Shown here piece after piece: positions 43,932-51,486 of a stretch of 64,000 nucleotides of DNA. How positions within the stretch are numbered: the stretch's first letter is position 1; every line of letters starts with the position of its first letter. A program made the translations under genes and the position numbers. The notes under the pieces are model-generated. The model worked only from the letters and a program-made list of their open reading frames with translations. It searched no databases and had not been told where the DNA came from. The DNA is from an uncultured Ignavibacteria bacterium (GTDB lineage Bacteria; Bacteroidota; Ignavibacteria; Tepidaquicellales; Tepidaquicellaceae), in the NCBI GenBank assembly GCA_937974175.1, contig CALJIG010000014.1, positions 5,899-69,898 of the forward strand, written 5' to 3'.

Positions 43932-44792
43932 ATGAAAAATTTAATTCTTCTGGCGATAGTATTTTTTTCATTCGGCATTGCAAACGGGCAGGATGCTGAT
44001 GAACTCTATAAGAAGGCAAAAGCTGAAATGAGCAATTCGAATTATTCGGATGCCGTTAAGCTTTTGACACAGGCAATAGATATCAAAAAAGATGCATCAT
44101 ATTATTTTGAAAGAGGAACTTCATATTATTTTTTGAAAGAGTATGATAACAGCGGAAAAGATTTTACCAGTGCAATAGATTTAAAACCGGATTACGCTGA
44201 AGCATACAACAGACGGGGAAAAATAAAAATTGAGCTGACTGAATATGAATCTGCAATGAAAGATTTTGATAAAGCAATTGAACTAAAGAAAGATTATCCT
44301 GACCCGCATTATAACCGCGGACTTTTGAACTACATGGAGAAAAAATATGATGCTGCAATAGTAGATTATACAGCTGCAGTTACTATTCGCCCTAATTTTT
44401 CGGAAGCCTATTATAACCGCGGACTTGCATATTTTGATTCTGAAAAATATTCTGAAGCAGTAGAAGATTATTCTAAATCAATTGAGCTGAAGCCGGAATT
44501 CGGTAAGGCATTCTTTAACAGAGGGAATGCCAATCTTAGACTTAAGAAGTTTGATTACGCAGTGAATGATTTCACACAAGCAATCGATTTAAACACAGAA
44601 GTTATTCTGGCATACAGTAATCGCGGTCAGGCTTATTATAATCAGGAAGATTATAAGAACGCTATTGATGACTGGAATACTGCGTTAAAGCAGACGAAGG
44701 ACAAAGATATGAATACAAAATTGATGACATTTATTAAAGACGCGGAGAACAAGATGAAGGAACAGAAAAGTAATAAGAAAGAAGATAAGTAA
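43932..44792 (+). CDS. Exported TPR-repeat protein
   Basis: A signal peptide (MKNLILLAIVFFSFGIANGQ) precedes about seven TPR units of 34 residues, such as AEAYNRRGKIKIELTEYESAMKDFDKAIEL and SEAYYNRGLAYFDSEKYSEAVEDYSKSIEL. The repeats are close to the consensus and to each other. The C-terminus is Lys-rich (NKMKEQKSNKKEDK). It is periplasmic or surface-exposed; the partner is unknown. It is followed by a REP hairpin that can serve as a terminator. Confidence 0.9.
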   Translation: MKNLILLAIVFFSFGIANGQDADELYKKAKAEMSNSNYSDAVKLLTQAIDIKKDASYYFERGTSYYFLKEYDNSGKDFTSAIDLKPDYAEAYNRRGKIKIELTEYESAMKDFDKAIELKKDYPDPHYNRGLLNYMEKKYDAAIVDYTAAVTIRPNFSEAYYNRGLAYFDSEKYSEAVEDYSKSIELKPEFGKAFFNRGNANLRLKKFDYAVNDFTQAIDLNTEVILAYSNRGQAYYNQEDYKNAIDDWNTALKQTKDKDMNTKLMTFIKDAENKMKEQKSNKKEDK

Positions 44793-44821
44793 AAGAGTTT
44801 AATTTTTTAAAAACAATTCGT

Positions 44822-44844
44822 AGAGACGCATCACATGCGTCTCT
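44822..44844. repeat. REP palindrome upstream of the transposase
   Basis: AGAGACGCAT (44822-44831), loop CAC, ATGCGTCTCT (44835-44844), then five T in all. It lies 30 bp after the TPR gene and 9 bp before the chosen ATG of the transposase. It can act as terminator for the former and as leader of the latter. An ATG inside it (44835) is in frame with the transposase but is unlikely to be its start. Confidence 0.88.
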
Positions 44845-44852
44845 TTTTGTTT

Positions 44853-45368
44853 ATGGAAGAAAAATTTAATAATAAATATAGGATTGATTCAGTTAGAAAA
44901 GAAAATTGGGACTATGGAAATAATGGAGGATATTTTGTTACAATTTGTACAAAGAATATGGTTTGTTATTTTGGAGAGATTGTAGAGACGCAAAATTTTG
45001 CGTCTCTACGTACTACCAGAATGGGAAATGTTGCAAAAGAGTATTGGAAAGAAATTCCTCGACATTTTCCTGATGTTATCTTGGACGAATTTATAATTAT
45101 GCCGAACCATGTGCACGGAATATTATTAATTAACAAAGAAGAGAAACAAGTTAGCAGAGAAGAGTATAAAAATAAATTTGGACCTCAATCAAGAAATCTT
45201 TCTTCTATTATAAGAGGTTATAAAGTGGGAGTAAAAACATTCGCCACAAAAAACAATATTCCATTCGAATGGCAAAAAGGATATTACGATAGAATTATTA
45301 GAAATGAAGATGAATTGTTCAGGATAAGAAAGTATATAAATGAGAACGCTTATAAACATAATTTGTAG
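44853..45368 (+). CDS. REP-associated tyrosine transposase (RAYT, IS200/Y1 family)
   Basis: A Y1_Tnp-type protein of ~171 residues: NGGYFVTICTKN, the HUH motif MPNHVHGILL, FGPQSRNLSSIIRGYKVGV, and WQKGYYDRIIRNEDELFRIRKYI, which holds the expected catalytic Tyr. RAYTs cut single-stranded REP hairpins. The start at 44853 (MEEKFNNKYRI) is preferred over the in-frame ATG inside the upstream hairpin. A perfect 28-bp palindrome inside the gene encodes VETQNFASL, and the stop codon lies in another palindrome downstream. The frame is intact, so the gene may be active. Confidence 0.9.
   Translation: MEEKFNNKYRIDSVRKENWDYGNNGGYFVTICTKNMVCYFGEIVETQNFASLRTTRMGNVAKEYWKEIPRHFPDVILDEFIIMPNHVHGILLINKEEKQVSREEYKNKFGPQSRNLSSIIRGYKVGVKTFATKNNIPFEWQKGYYDRIIRNEDELFRIRKYINENAYKHNL
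44982..45009. repeat. REP palindrome inside the transposase gene
   Basis: A perfect 28-bp palindrome with half-site GTAGAGACGCAAAA, centred at 44995/44996. It is read through in frame as VETQNFASL and lies between the conserved FGEI and MGNVAKEYW segments. The same half-site is present downstream of the gene at 45365-45392. Confidence 0.95.
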
Positions 45369-45395
45369 AGACGCAAAATTTTGCGTCTCTACAAA
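45362..45395. repeat. REP palindrome at the transposase stop
   Basis: A perfect 34-bp palindrome with half-site TTTGTAGAGACGCAAAA. The transposase stop codon TAG (45366-45368) lies within its left arm. The right arm is followed by a T-rich segment, and the next gene on the minus strand ends at 45401, so it may end transcription from both sides. Confidence 0.93.
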
Positions 45396-45400
45396 ATTTT

Positions 45401-46360
45401 TTACTTCACCAGCATCATTTTCTTTGTAACAGCAAATCCATCAACTTCCATTTTATAATAATAAATTCCTGAAGATAAATCCTTACCATCGAAACTTATT
45501 TCAAAGCTGCCGGCCGGAGCGTATTGATTAACAATATCTTTCACTAATTTTCCCTGTGAATTATAAACACTAAGTTTAACTTCACCTGCTTTTTGAATAT
45601 CAAATTTTATTTTTGTAGTGGGGTTGAAAGGGTTCGGATAATTCTGATACAAGCTATATTTTGCAGGTACAATATTACTAATCTGACTGATTGATACAGT
45701 CTGCTCTAAGCTGAAATTCTGATTAGGCAGTTCAGTTCCGAAAGTGTAATTTAATTTTATACCAAATACTGCAGTATTAGTAAAGCCAACTCTGTTAACT
45801 GTAACAGAGTACTCACCTTCAGCAACATTGGGGATAGAATAAGTTCCATCGCTTTTGCTGACAGCCCAGCTGACCATCATACCAAACGGAGTTTTTAAAT
45901 AAACGAGAGCATCTTTTAACGGCAGTCCATTGCTGTAAGATACTGTGCCTGAAATTATTCCTACGGCTGCTGCATTGTAAAGCTTTCTTACTTTTATATC
46001 TAAATTATTTTGTGATGTTGCTGCGATAATTTTAGTTGCAGTCTGCCAGTTATTTGTTCCTGGATAATAGCCGGGTACAAAATCTAAAGTTCCGGATGAA
46101 TAAGCGAAGAGATAAACTGTATCACCCGCAGCAACGTTTGTAAGTGAGTAAGCGCCGCCTGCGCCGATATTTGCAGAATCAACTTTTAATAATTGATAAC
46201 TTGGACGGATTAACTTGAATGCTTTTACATAGCCGCCTGCTGTTGGTGTTAAAAGTGTATCGTATAAAACCTTTCCGTCGAGAGTAACAGCCTTAGACTC
46301 TGATGTAAAAAAAACTGCAGCAAAGAATAGAGGTAGAATATATAATAGAATTTTTTTCAT
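45401..46360 (-). CDS. Secreted protein with carboxypeptidase-regulatory-like and T9SS sorting domains
   Basis: Signal peptide at the N-terminus (ILPLFFAAVFFTSESKA). Residues ~25-130 form an Ig-like or CarboxypepD_reg-type sandwich. A second one follows (ISGTVSYSNGLPLKDALVYL...GTYSIPNVAEGEYSVTVNR). The last ~85 residues are the sorting domain: LYQNYPNPFNPTTKIKFDI, LSVYNSQGKLVKDI, SGIYYYKMEV and VTKKMMLVK. It is predicted surface-attached cargo of a type IX-like system. It lies 2 bp after the next cargo gene, so the two are one unit. Confidence 0.87.
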   Translation of the reverse strand: MKKILLYILPLFFAAVFFTSESKAVTLDGKVLYDTLLTPTAGGYVKAFKLIRPSYQLLKVDSANIGAGGAYSLTNVAAGDTVYLFAYSSGTLDFVPGYYPGTNNWQTATKIIAATSQNNLDIKVRKLYNAAAVGIISGTVSYSNGLPLKDALVYLKTPFGMMVSWAVSKSDGTYSIPNVAEGEYSVTVNRVGFTNTAVFGIKLNYTFGTELPNQNFSLEQTVSISQISNIVPAKYSLYQNYPNPFNPTTKIKFDIQKAGEVKLSVYNSQGKLVKDIVNQYAPAGSFEISFDGKDLSSGIYYYKMEVDGFAVTKKMMLVK

Positions 46361-46362
46361 TT

Positions 46363-47436
46363 TTATTTTATAAGAGTCATTACTTTTGAAATTGTGAATT
46401 CGCCTGCGGTTAGCCTGTAGTAATAAACTCCGCTTGAAAGATTGTTTGCGTTAAATGTAACCTGATAACTTCCTGCTTTTAAATTTTCATTTACTAAAGT
46501 CTGTACTTCTTTTCCAAGTGAATTGTAAACTGTAAGCTTCACTTCCGATGCAGAAGGAATGTCGAATGAAATTTTTGTAGCCGGATTGAACGGGTTAGGA
46601 TAATTTTGCTTTAGAATAAAATCAGCCGGCACTTCAGAACTTAAAGGATTTATAGCCGAAGGCTGCGCAGTCAACGTCATAAGTTCCCCGGGAAGAGTAA
46701 ATCTTACTGCCTGTCCTAATTGATTTAAATCTATTGTTTGAGATGGAGTAACACTTTTTACTACCCATTTATCCGATGCTATCCATACAGTATCAGGAAT
46801 GCTTACGATGCTGATTGGCACAGGCGGAAGCGGTGGAATTGTAAGTAAATAACTGAGGTTTGGTGTTATCACAAATTTCTTTGCAGTATAACTTCCATTC
46901 ACAGTGTTCACAACTTCATCGTTTAATCTTCTGCCATCTGCCTTTATTCTTAAAGGATATGATGTACCGTTATAGACAACAGTAGTATCTCTTGTAAAAA
47001 GACTGTAGTTTGTATTTACTGTCTGAGAAAATCTGTAAGTAGAGTACCATTGCTCCAGTGATTTTAAAAAATTCACAAGTCCTAACTGGCCGATAAAAGA
47101 AACAGTATCCAGATTACCAAAGCTGAAATATACATATCCGTTCGTTCCCTGAAAATTATAATGACTTGTATCGGTTATCGCTCCCTGTTGTCCGATGTTA
47201 ACAAGATTTCTTCTGGAAAAAACGAAGCTTGCTGAAAGTCCCTGATACGTTCCGTTATTTGCAAAACTATCTATTCTGTAAGTTGATGCGCTTACTATAG
47301 GCTGATTTAATGAATCCAGCGGAGTGGATTTATAATACCATTTATAACCCGGAGCTGAAGGAAAATATGTGCTTGCATTCTGAGCGAAGGAAACACCTGA
47401 GGCAACGATAAAAAGCAAAAGGAAAAATCGTTTCAT
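46363..47436 (-). CDS. Secreted protein with T9SS-type sorting domain
   Basis: A 357-residue protein with a signal peptide (MKRFFLLLFIVASGVSFAQ). The body (residues 20-265) begins NASTYFPSAPGYKWYYKSTPLDS, a common opening of Ignavibacteria and Bacteroidota secreted proteins with no assigned role. The C-terminal ~85 residues are the sorting domain: LKQNYPNPFNPATKISFDI, LTVYNSLGKEVQTLV, SGVYYYRLTAGEFTISKVMTLIK. It is transcribed first in the two-gene unit with 45401-46360. Confidence 0.85.
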   Translation of the reverse strand: MKRFFLLLFIVASGVSFAQNASTYFPSAPGYKWYYKSTPLDSLNQPIVSASTYRIDSFANNGTYQGLSASFVFSRRNLVNIGQQGAITDTSHYNFQGTNGYVYFSFGNLDTVSFIGQLGLVNFLKSLEQWYSTYRFSQTVNTNYSLFTRDTTVVYNGTSYPLRIKADGRRLNDEVVNTVNGSYTAKKFVITPNLSYLLTIPPLPPVPISIVSIPDTVWIASDKWVVKSVTPSQTIDLNQLGQAVRFTLPGELMTLTAQPSAINPLSSEVPADFILKQNYPNPFNPATKISFDIPSASEVKLTVYNSLGKEVQTLVNENLKAGSYQVTFNANNLSSGVYYYRLTAGEFTISKVMTLIK

Positions 47437-47558
47437 TTATAGTTAATTATAATTAATTAAAGTTAAAATTTATAACAGGAAAATAAGCTAATAAAATTCA
47501 ATTTTGAATATAATTTTACCTGCATAATCCCTATAATTGTAGTTCCAATCAAAAATTC

Positions 47559-48404
47559 ATGAAAATAGGCGATTACAATCTACATTCAGTACAAACAGGC
47601 TTGTTCAAGCTGGACGGCGGGGCAATGTTCGGTGTTGTTCCGAAAAATCTCTGGACAAAAACAAATCCAGCGGATGATATGAACAGAATAGATATGTGCA
47701 CACGCGCATTGCTGTTCGATAGCGGTAAAAGAAAAATATTAGTTGATACCGGAATAGGCTATAAGCTTGCAGAGAAAATTAACAAAATTTATGAAGTGGA
47801 TTTTTCAAAATACACTCTTGAAAAATCTTTAAACGATATAGGCTTAACACGCGAAGATATAACTGATGTTTTACTTACACATCTGCATTTTGACCATGCC
47901 GGAGGCAATACTTATTATGATGAAGAGCATCAGCTGCAAATTGCTTTCCCGAATGCAACATATCACGTGCAGAAAAAGCACTATGAGTGGGCAATGAATC
48001 CTACTGAGCGGGATAAGGCAAGCTTTTTCCCGGAGAATTATAAAATACTCGAGGATAAAAAAGTTTTAAAGTTTTATGACGGCGAAAGCAAGTTTGATGA
48101 AATAATCTCACTACATCCTGTTGACGGTCATACTGCGCACATGCAATTAATAAAAGCATCGGACGGAGAGTCGACATTGTTTTATCTTGCTGATTTAATT
48201 CCAACTGCCGGGCACGTACCGCTTGCATATATAATGGGATACGATTTATTTCCGCTTACAACTCTTGAAGAAAAAAGAAAATATCTTAAAAATATTTCTG
48301 AAGAAAACTGGACTGTCTTTTTTGAGCATGACCCTTATAACGAAGCTGCGAAAATCGGCTTGGGTGATAAGGGATATTTTGTAAAAGAAAGATTTAACTT
48401 ATAA
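47559..48404 (+). CDS. Metallo-beta-lactamase-fold hydrolase
   Basis: A 281-residue cytoplasmic enzyme. The HxHxDH motif is in LLTHLHFDHAGGN near residue 110; the other metal ligands are His in PVDGHTAHM, Asp in YLADLIPT and His in FFEHDPYNE. The family spans quorum-quenching lactonases, phosphodiesterases and thiol hydrolases; MGYDLFPLTTLEEKR and the fold order resemble the AHL-lactonase-like branch, but the substrate is not readable. It starts a plus-strand run leading to the M16 peptidase; the symporter follows 18 bp after. Confidence 0.88.
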   Translation: MKIGDYNLHSVQTGLFKLDGGAMFGVVPKNLWTKTNPADDMNRIDMCTRALLFDSGKRKILVDTGIGYKLAEKINKIYEVDFSKYTLEKSLNDIGLTREDITDVLLTHLHFDHAGGNTYYDEEHQLQIAFPNATYHVQKKHYEWAMNPTERDKASFFPENYKILEDKKVLKFYDGESKFDEIISLHPVDGHTAHMQLIKASDGESTLFYLADLIPTAGHVPLAYIMGYDLFPLTTLEEKRKYLKNISEENWTVFFEHDPYNEAAKIGLGDKGYFVKERFNL

Positions 48405-48422
48405 AATTTTTAACAACACTGA

Positions 48423-49916
48423 ATGAAATTTTCCGTTCTTGATTATGCAATTGTAATAGTTTATCTGGTAGGAAGTATTCTCTTCGGCATTTACAAAGCC
48501 GGAAAAATAAAAAATACAAAGGATTATTTCCTTGGCGGCAAAAATATGTCGTGGTGGTCAGTAGGATTTTCAATTGTTGCCAGCGAGACAAGCACACTGA
48601 CGTTCATTAGCATTCCCGGACTTGCATATAAAAGCAATATGATGTTCATGCAGCTTATCATAGGGTATTTTATAGGAAGGCTGCTTGTAACTTTTATTTT
48701 TATCCCGGCATATTACAATGGAAATCTTGAAACTGCATACGATTTTTTAGGCAAGCGATTTGGTGAGATGCTCAGGAAAATCACTTCATCTACTTTTATT
48801 GTAACCAGAGTTCTTGCATCGGGCGTAAGGCTTTTTGCTACTGCAATCCCTGTGCATATCGTTACTGGTCTCGATTATCCCACAAGCATTGCAATAATCG
48901 GAGTAGCGACTTTAATATACACATATCTCGGCGGACTGAAGGCAGTGGTTGCAGTAGATGTAATACAGATGTTTATCTATATTGGCGGCGCAGTTTTTTC
49001 GATGTATGTTATTCTTCATAATCTGCCAAACGGAGTTACCGATGTAATAACTTATGCCACTGCAAACGGACAGAATAAATTTCAGATCTTCAATTTTGCT
49101 TCATTTAATTCATGGACTGAGTTTTTTGCTTCACCATATACTTTCATGGGAGCAATTCTCGGTGGTACGTTCCTTACAATGGCTTCGCACGGAACAGACC
49201 AGCTGCTTGTACAAAGATTATTAGGATGCAAAGATAAACGTGACAGCCAGAAGGCATTAGTGCTTGATGCGACGGTTATAGTAATACAGTTCGCTTTCTT
49301 TTTATTCTTAGGCTTATGTCTCTATGCTTTTTACGAAGGGAAAGCTTTTACAGCTCTTACATTCGGCTCGAACGGTCTGGCGCTTACTTCATCAGATGAA
49401 ATCTTTCCGAAGTTCATTGTAGAAAATCTACCGACCGGTATTATAGGATTAGTTATCGCAGGTATCTTAGCATCGGCTATGGGTACACTTTCATCGGCAA
49501 TCAGCTCGCTTGCATCATCAACGTATCTTGATTTATTCAGGCGTTCTCATAAAGACCAGGATAATAAAAAAGAGGTTTTATATTCCAAGCTGTTTACATT
49601 GTTCTGGGGAGTTGTTTTAATCGGCGGCGCGATGCTGTTTACTGATACAAAAAATCCCGTTGTTGAACTGGGATTGAGTATTGCTTCGTTCACATACGGC
49701 GGTCTGCTCGGAACTTTTTTACTCGGAATTTTCTTTAAAAAGATAAACCAGTCAGAGGCAATATTAGGGTTTATAGCAGGTATAATGGTAATGGTTTATA
49801 TTATCAAGTTTACTACTATTGCTTATACCTGGTATATTATAATTGGAGTTGCAGTGACGCTTCTAGTCGCAAATTTATTCCATTTAGTTTTTCCATCGAA
49901 ACAAAGAATTAAATAA
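48423..49916 (+). CDS. Sodium:solute symporter (SSS family)
   Basis: A 497-residue membrane protein with about 13 hydrophobic helices. The N-terminal helix LDYAIVIVYLVGSILFGIYKAGK is followed by KDYFLGGKNMSWWSVGFSIVASETSTLTFISIPGLAY, the SSS signature with Na-site residues. The helix pair with GTFLTMASHGTDQLLVQRLLGCKD is also typical. The transported solute cannot be read from sequence; sialic acid, proline and sugar carriers all share this plan. Next gene 4 bp downstream. Confidence 0.9.
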   Translation: MKFSVLDYAIVIVYLVGSILFGIYKAGKIKNTKDYFLGGKNMSWWSVGFSIVASETSTLTFISIPGLAYKSNMMFMQLIIGYFIGRLLVTFIFIPAYYNGNLETAYDFLGKRFGEMLRKITSSTFIVTRVLASGVRLFATAIPVHIVTGLDYPTSIAIIGVATLIYTYLGGLKAVVAVDVIQMFIYIGGAVFSMYVILHNLPNGVTDVITYATANGQNKFQIFNFASFNSWTEFFASPYTFMGAILGGTFLTMASHGTDQLLVQRLLGCKDKRDSQKALVLDATVIVIQFAFFLFLGLCLYAFYEGKAFTALTFGSNGLALTSSDEIFPKFIVENLPTGIIGLVIAGILASAMGTLSSAISSLASSTYLDLFRRSHKDQDNKKEVLYSKLFTLFWGVVLIGGAMLFTDTKNPVVELGLSIASFTYGGLLGTFLLGIFFKKINQSEAILGFIAGIMVMVYIIKFTTIAYTWYIIIGVAVTLLVANLFHLVFPSKQRIK

Positions 49917-49920
49917 TAAA

Positions 49921-50364
49921 ATGTCGAAATTCGATAAGACATATACAAACGGCGAAGTAACGGTTTTCTGGAAGCCGGATTTATGCATTCACTCAACAAA
50001 GTGTTTCCATAGTCTTCCGGAAGTTTTTAATCCGAAAATAAGACCGTGGATTCAGTTAGATAAATCATCAACGGATAAAATAATAGAGACGGTGAAAAAT
50101 TGCCCCTCAGGAGCTTTATCATTTAAAAATAACAGCGAAATCTTAAACGAAGAAAAGCAAATGGCAGAACCTTTAACAAACTCATCCGTAAGAATTGAAG
50201 TAACAAATAGCGGACCTTTAATGGTCACAGGAAATTGCGTAATAATTAATAAAGACGGAACGGAAACAATAAAAGAAGGTAAGTTTGCATTGTGCAGATG
50301 CGGGCAATCCACAAGAAAACCCTTTTGTGACGGAACACATAAATCAATAACATTCGATTCTTGA
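49921..50364 (+). CDS. Iron-sulfur protein: YjdI-like (Fer4_19) plus CDGSH domain
   Basis: Two domains in 147 residues. Residues 1-67: VFWKPDLCIHSTKCFHSLPEVF and VKNCPSGALSF, i.e. Cys-x5-Cys-x~40-Cys as in the Fer4_19/YjdI type. Residues 78-147: a CDGSH zinc-finger-like 2Fe-2S site CRCGQSTRKPFCDGTH with the 3-Cys-1-His pattern complete. In E. coli the YjdI domain is a separate protein. The role may be electron transfer or stress sensing. The gene lies 4 bp after the symporter. Confidence 0.87.
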   Translation: MSKFDKTYTNGEVTVFWKPDLCIHSTKCFHSLPEVFNPKIRPWIQLDKSSTDKIIETVKNCPSGALSFKNNSEILNEEKQMAEPLTNSSVRIEVTNSGPLMVTGNCVIINKDGTETIKEGKFALCRCGQSTRKPFCDGTHKSITFDS

Positions 50365-50366
50365 AA

Positions 50367-50879
50367 ATGGAATCAGGCAGACCGTCTAAGGAGCAGATAG
50401 ATCACTACTATAAAACAAGCAGAAAGTACTTCGACTCGTTAGCTCTGAAATATCTGCAGGAAGACAAAGCATTTTATAACAACTATTTTGCTCATTATTA
50501 TCACGGCAAAACAAAAAAGAATTATCCTCCTCAAATAAAATTATTTCTCTTTGTAGGGATAATTTTTTTAATTGCTGCAGGTGTATTTGTATTAACTTTA
50601 TTTTTACAAAAGGAACCGAAAGTATATTCACTTGAAAATAATATTACTGAAAAGAAACCGGTAAGTAACATTGAAAATTTATCAGAGAATCAATTAGACT
50701 CGATGAATCTTTCTTACATAAAAACAGATTTTGATAAAGGAACATACTTCTATAATCTTGGTGAGTATGATAAAGCAAAACCATACTTCGAAAGTGTGGA
50801 AAGGACTGATAAGGATTATCAGTTTGCGCAGGATGTTTTGAAATCAATAGAGAGAAAAAAATCTGCTTTAAAAAAATAG
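50367..50879 (+). CDS. Single-pass membrane protein with TPR-like tail (paralogue 1)
   Basis: A 170-residue protein. N-terminal cytoplasmic motif GRPSKEQIDHYYKTSRKYFDSLALKYLQEDKAFY, one membrane helix (KLFLFVGIIFLIAAGVFVLTLFL), then a segment ending in one TPR-like hairpin (KGTYFYNLGEYDKAKPYFESV). The ATG at 50367 matches the start of the next paralogue; a TTG two codons upstream overlaps the previous stop. No named family. The neighbour downstream is its paralogue, and both lie ahead of the M16 peptidase. Confidence 0.77.
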   Translation: MESGRPSKEQIDHYYKTSRKYFDSLALKYLQEDKAFYNNYFAHYYHGKTKKNYPPQIKLFLFVGIIFLIAAGVFVLTLFLQKEPKVYSLENNITEKKPVSNIENLSENQLDSMNLSYIKTDFDKGTYFYNLGEYDKAKPYFESVERTDKDYQFAQDVLKSIERKKSALKK

Positions 50880-50885
50880 ATAAAT

Positions 50886-51467
50886 ATGGAAACAGGCAAA
50901 CCTTCTAAAGAGCAGTTAGATTATTACTTTAAAACGAGCAGAAAATATTTTGACTCGCTTGCTTTGAAATATCAGCAGGAAGATAAAGCTTACTATGATA
51001 GTTTCATTGCGCCTTACTATAATAATCCGCTTATCCGTGCAAGGGGCACGGGCGGAATTAAAATATTTATATTTGTAACGGCATTTTTTATGATGAGTAT
51101 GGGTATTCTTGCCTATGTTGTTCTTTCTCAAAAGGGAGTAACATTGAAAGACATTTTTGTATTTGAAGATGAACCCGATGAAACTGAAGTAATGTATGAA
51201 ACTGTTACAACTACTGAGAAAAAGATATCACCGGAGTCTAAGGAGTTTGATAAATTTGATACACTTGCAGTTTCATATCTTAAATCTGATTTTGAAAAGG
51301 GAACATATTACTACGGCAGAAAAAAATATGAGATGGCAGAAGAGTATCTGAAAAAGATTGAAAAGAAGGATAAAGATTATATCCCTGCGCAGGAAGTGCT
51401 GAAGATGATATCAAAAGAAAAGAATGACCGTTCTGCAAGAAAAAAATCTATAGAAAAAATAAATTAA
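50886..51467 (+). CDS. Single-pass membrane protein with TPR-like tail (paralogue 2)
   Basis: A 193-residue paralogue of the previous gene: the same N-terminal motif (GKPSKEQLDYYFKTSRKYFDSLALKYQQEDKAYYDSF), one membrane helix (IKIFIFVTAFFMMSMGILAYVVL), an acidic linker, and a C-terminal TPR-like hairpin (KGTYYYGRKKYEMAEEYLKKIEKKDKDYIPAQEVLKMI). The 6-bp gap makes a tandem pair. The conserved cytoplasmic motif suggests a common partner. Function unknown. Confidence 0.77.
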   Translation: METGKPSKEQLDYYFKTSRKYFDSLALKYQQEDKAYYDSFIAPYYNNPLIRARGTGGIKIFIFVTAFFMMSMGILAYVVLSQKGVTLKDIFVFEDEPDETEVMYETVTTTEKKISPESKEFDKFDTLAVSYLKSDFEKGTYYYGRKKYEMAEEYLKKIEKKDKDYIPAQEVLKMISKEKNDRSARKKSIEKIN

Positions 51468-51486
51468 TACTAACAACATAAAACTA

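Noticed and set aside
44835..44852. Upstream ATG as transposase start
   Set aside because: This ATG is part of the right arm of a REP hairpin; the ATG at 44853 gives the usual N-terminus.
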